Shown: positions 62,656-64,000 of the stretch, one piece after another
How positions within the stretch are numbered: the stretch's first letter is position 1
How the letters are laid out: the number at the start of each line of letters is the position of its first letter
The notes under the pieces: model-generated
What the model saw: the letters and a program-made list of their open reading frames with translations, nothing else
Databases searched by the model: none
What the model was told of the DNA's origin: nothing
Made by a program: the position numbers and the translations under genes
Origin: CAZOKZ01 sp964580585
Lineage (GTDB): Bacteria > Sumerlaeota > Sumerlaeia > SLMS01 > JAHLLQ01
DNA: 64,000 nt
Reading direction: 5' to 3'
Assembly: GCA_964580585.1 (NCBI GenBank)
Contig: CAZOKZ010000011.1
Coordinates: forward strand, 1 to 64,000

Positions 62656-64000
62656 TCAATCATCGGTAAAACGTTCGATCGAAGTCATCTGCCAATTGCC
62701 CTCTTTGTCGCGTTCTAACCGGGCTTCGATCGGAGTTTTCACTTCCAACAATGTTTTACGGTAATTGCGCGCGGGATGATTGGGTGGCCGACCAACCACT
62801 TTCGCTCTGAGCAATACCAATGCGTGATCGCTCCAGACAATTGAATCGTCGGCTAGAATTTCAAAACTCAATGCAACTTCTTCGTGGCGTTGTTGAAAAA
62901 TTTGAATTCGCTCAATAAGACGTTTGCCCGCCGGACCTGCGACCTTGGCCAAATCGTTTTGTTTGGCATCGAATTGTTTGTAATAGGTAGGGGTTTGAAT
63001 GCGATCCGACAAATATCGATCTATTTCTTCGAGTGCTGATTTACGTCGGAAAGACGAAACATCCGGAGGAGTTAATTCCGGGTTCCAGCGACGCGCTTCG
63101 GTAAAGATATCCGCTGCTTCTGGCGGCGAAGGCACTGGCGTTGGGGTTGCAGTTGGCACCGGGGACGGAGAAGCCGTGGGCTCGGGAGTCGGAGTGGGTT
63201 TTACAATGGGGGACGTAGATGGAGACGGCTCTGGCGTCGATTCGGGTACAGGAGTTTCGGATTTATCTTCCACCGATGGAATAATTGTTGGTGTTTCTTC
63301 CGGTGTGGGAACAGGTGAAGCTTCGGCAACCAGGTTATTTACATGCGGGGGAATTGGACCAGGGTCATGGCGCAAAACTTTGTATCCAATGGTGCCAACC
63401 ACAAAACCGAACAGCAATAATCCAACGCCAATAATAATCGGCCAGCGGTTTGATGAAGGGGTGGTTGGAAAGCTTTCGACGGCCTTGGCGATTTTGTCCG
63501 ACGAAAGTGTATCCGCCGATGCGAGCGATACCAGATTTTCGTGGACGAACAAATCCGCATAACATTTTTTCGCCATGGGACTCAACGCCCGAGCCACGTT
63601 GTTCACCATCTCCATGGCGCTTTGCGGGCGTTCTTCGGGCTTTTTTGCCAACCCCTGGCGCAACACCGCATTCAGGTTTTCCGGTAAATTTGAATTTCGC
63701 AACAAAACGGGAATCGGCGTTTTGCTCACGTGACAAAAAATTAATTCCGTTGTGCTTTTCGCATCGAACGGCGCTTGCCCCGTCAGCAGCCGATAAATCA
63801 TTACACTGAACGCATAAACATCCGTTGCCGCCGTTACCTTTTTCCCCTGCACTTGTTCCGGCGCCATATAGGCCGGTGTGCCAATTGCATTTTGACCGCT
63901 GGTTTGATAAGCGTCTTCCATTTCCAGCTTGGCTATACCGAAATCCATGACCTTGGCCACGCGTTGCGGCATCGTCACAATGATGTTGCTCGGTTTAATA
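62656..64000 (-). CDS. Serine/threonine protein kinase, N-terminal part outside the window
   Basis: About 447 residues are visible. The first residues, from the window edge, continue a kinase domain after the HRD region: KPSNIIV, then VMDFGIAKL, GTPAYMAPEQ, DVYAFSVMIYRLLTG and KPEERP. A transmembrane helix (WPIIIGVGLLLFGFVVGTI) is followed by a long Pro/Thr/Ser-rich stalk (PTPEETPT.., repeated PTPTPEP), then a C-terminal alpha/beta domain I do not recognise. Its architecture parallels the kinase at 26898-29666 but with a different sensor. One dispersed 9-mer lies at 63162-63170 in the stalk. It is convergent with treY. Confidence 0.88.
   Translation of the reverse strand, partial: IKPSNIIVTMPQRVAKVMDFGIAKLEMEDAYQTSGQNAIGTPAYMAPEQVQGKKVTAATDVYAFSVMIYRLLTGQAPFDAKSTTELIFCHVSKTPIPVLLRNSNLPENLNAVLRQGLAKKPEERPQSAMEMVNNVARALSPMAKKCYADLFVHENLVSLASADTLSSDKIAKAVESFPTTPSSNRWPIIIGVGLLLFGFVVGTIGYKVLRHDPGPIPPHVNNLVAEASPVPTPEETPTIIPSVEDKSETPVPESTPEPSPSTSPIVKPTPTPEPTASPSPVPTATPTPVPSPPEAADIFTEARRWNPELTPPDVSSFRRKSALEEIDRYLSDRIQTPTYYKQFDAKQNDLAKVAGPAGKRLIERIQIFQQRHEEVALSFEILADDSIVWSDHALVLLRAKVVGRPPNHPARNYRKTLLEVKTPIEARLERDKEGNWQMTSIERFTDD

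Noticed and set aside
4706..63170. GGGACGGAG as a Chi or KOPS-like site
   Set aside because: Such sites are strongly oriented relative to replication; here both orientations are mixed, including facing pairs.

Overview
The window is 64 kb of a diderm (Gram-negative type) bacterial chromosome, probably a scaffold from a metagenome assembly: it carries one run of exactly 100 N at 30993-31092 and begins and ends inside genes. KdsA (Kdo synthesis), a Wzt-like polysaccharide-export ATPase, two secretin-domain proteins and several lipoproteins indicate an outer membrane with polysaccharide. Serine/threonine kinases with Pro/Thr-rich stalks, FG-GAP, SMP-30 and GH57 proteins, and dispersed hairpin repeats suggest a planctomycete-like or related uncultured lineage. 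That placement is a guess; there is no rRNA here.

Layout. 1-160: 3' part of tRNA-Asp and two terminators. 187-7355: malate dehydrogenase, an ABC-2 exporter pair (ATPase plus permease) with a LEA14-like lipoprotein, a membrane metallopeptidase and a TPR protein. 7528-13634: a complete urea ABC transporter (urtABCDE) on the minus strand, with a terminator hairpin between urtA and urtB and a structured spacer between urtD and urtE; no urease genes are present. 13746-17952: two paralogous secretin-domain proteins and a lipoprotein. 18590-20319: a GcvT-like folate enzyme and PgsA. 20350-20815: a 44-45 bp repeat array followed by a REP-like inverted doublet, then a candidate abortive-infection protein. 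21911-29666: a radical SAM protein with C-terminal beta-rich domains, MutY, PabB and a kinase fused to a formylglycine-generating-enzyme-like domain. 29866-34452: Tgt (cut by the gap), a Wzt-like ATPase (cut by the gap), Pcm, a DJ-1/PfpI protein and Dtd. 34631-40186: a DUF58-transglutaminase pair, then kdsA-truA. 40224-45947: small and hypothetical genes, SMP-30, an FG-GAP lipoprotein and a YcxB-like gene with an in-frame amber codon. 46063-53062: MoaA, an FHA-PilZ protein, a TIGR03032-like protein, RarA and SppA. 53692-55283: an AT-rich accessory patch. 55593-62655: a tight treZ-GH57-treY operon that would turn glycogen or maltodextrins into trehalose. 62656-64000: the C-terminal part of another kinase.

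The most unusual signal is not a gene. The 9-mer GGGACGGAG (reverse complement CTCCGTCCC) occurs 25 times by my count, on both strands, inside coding and non-coding DNA, and in inverted pairs that form terminator-like hairpins. About 0.5 copies would be expected by chance. Nineteen of the copies extend to GGGGACGGAG. This distribution resembles a DNA uptake sequence (as in Neisseriaceae and Pasteurellaceae) and I propose it as a candidate uptake-like or other genome-wide signal.
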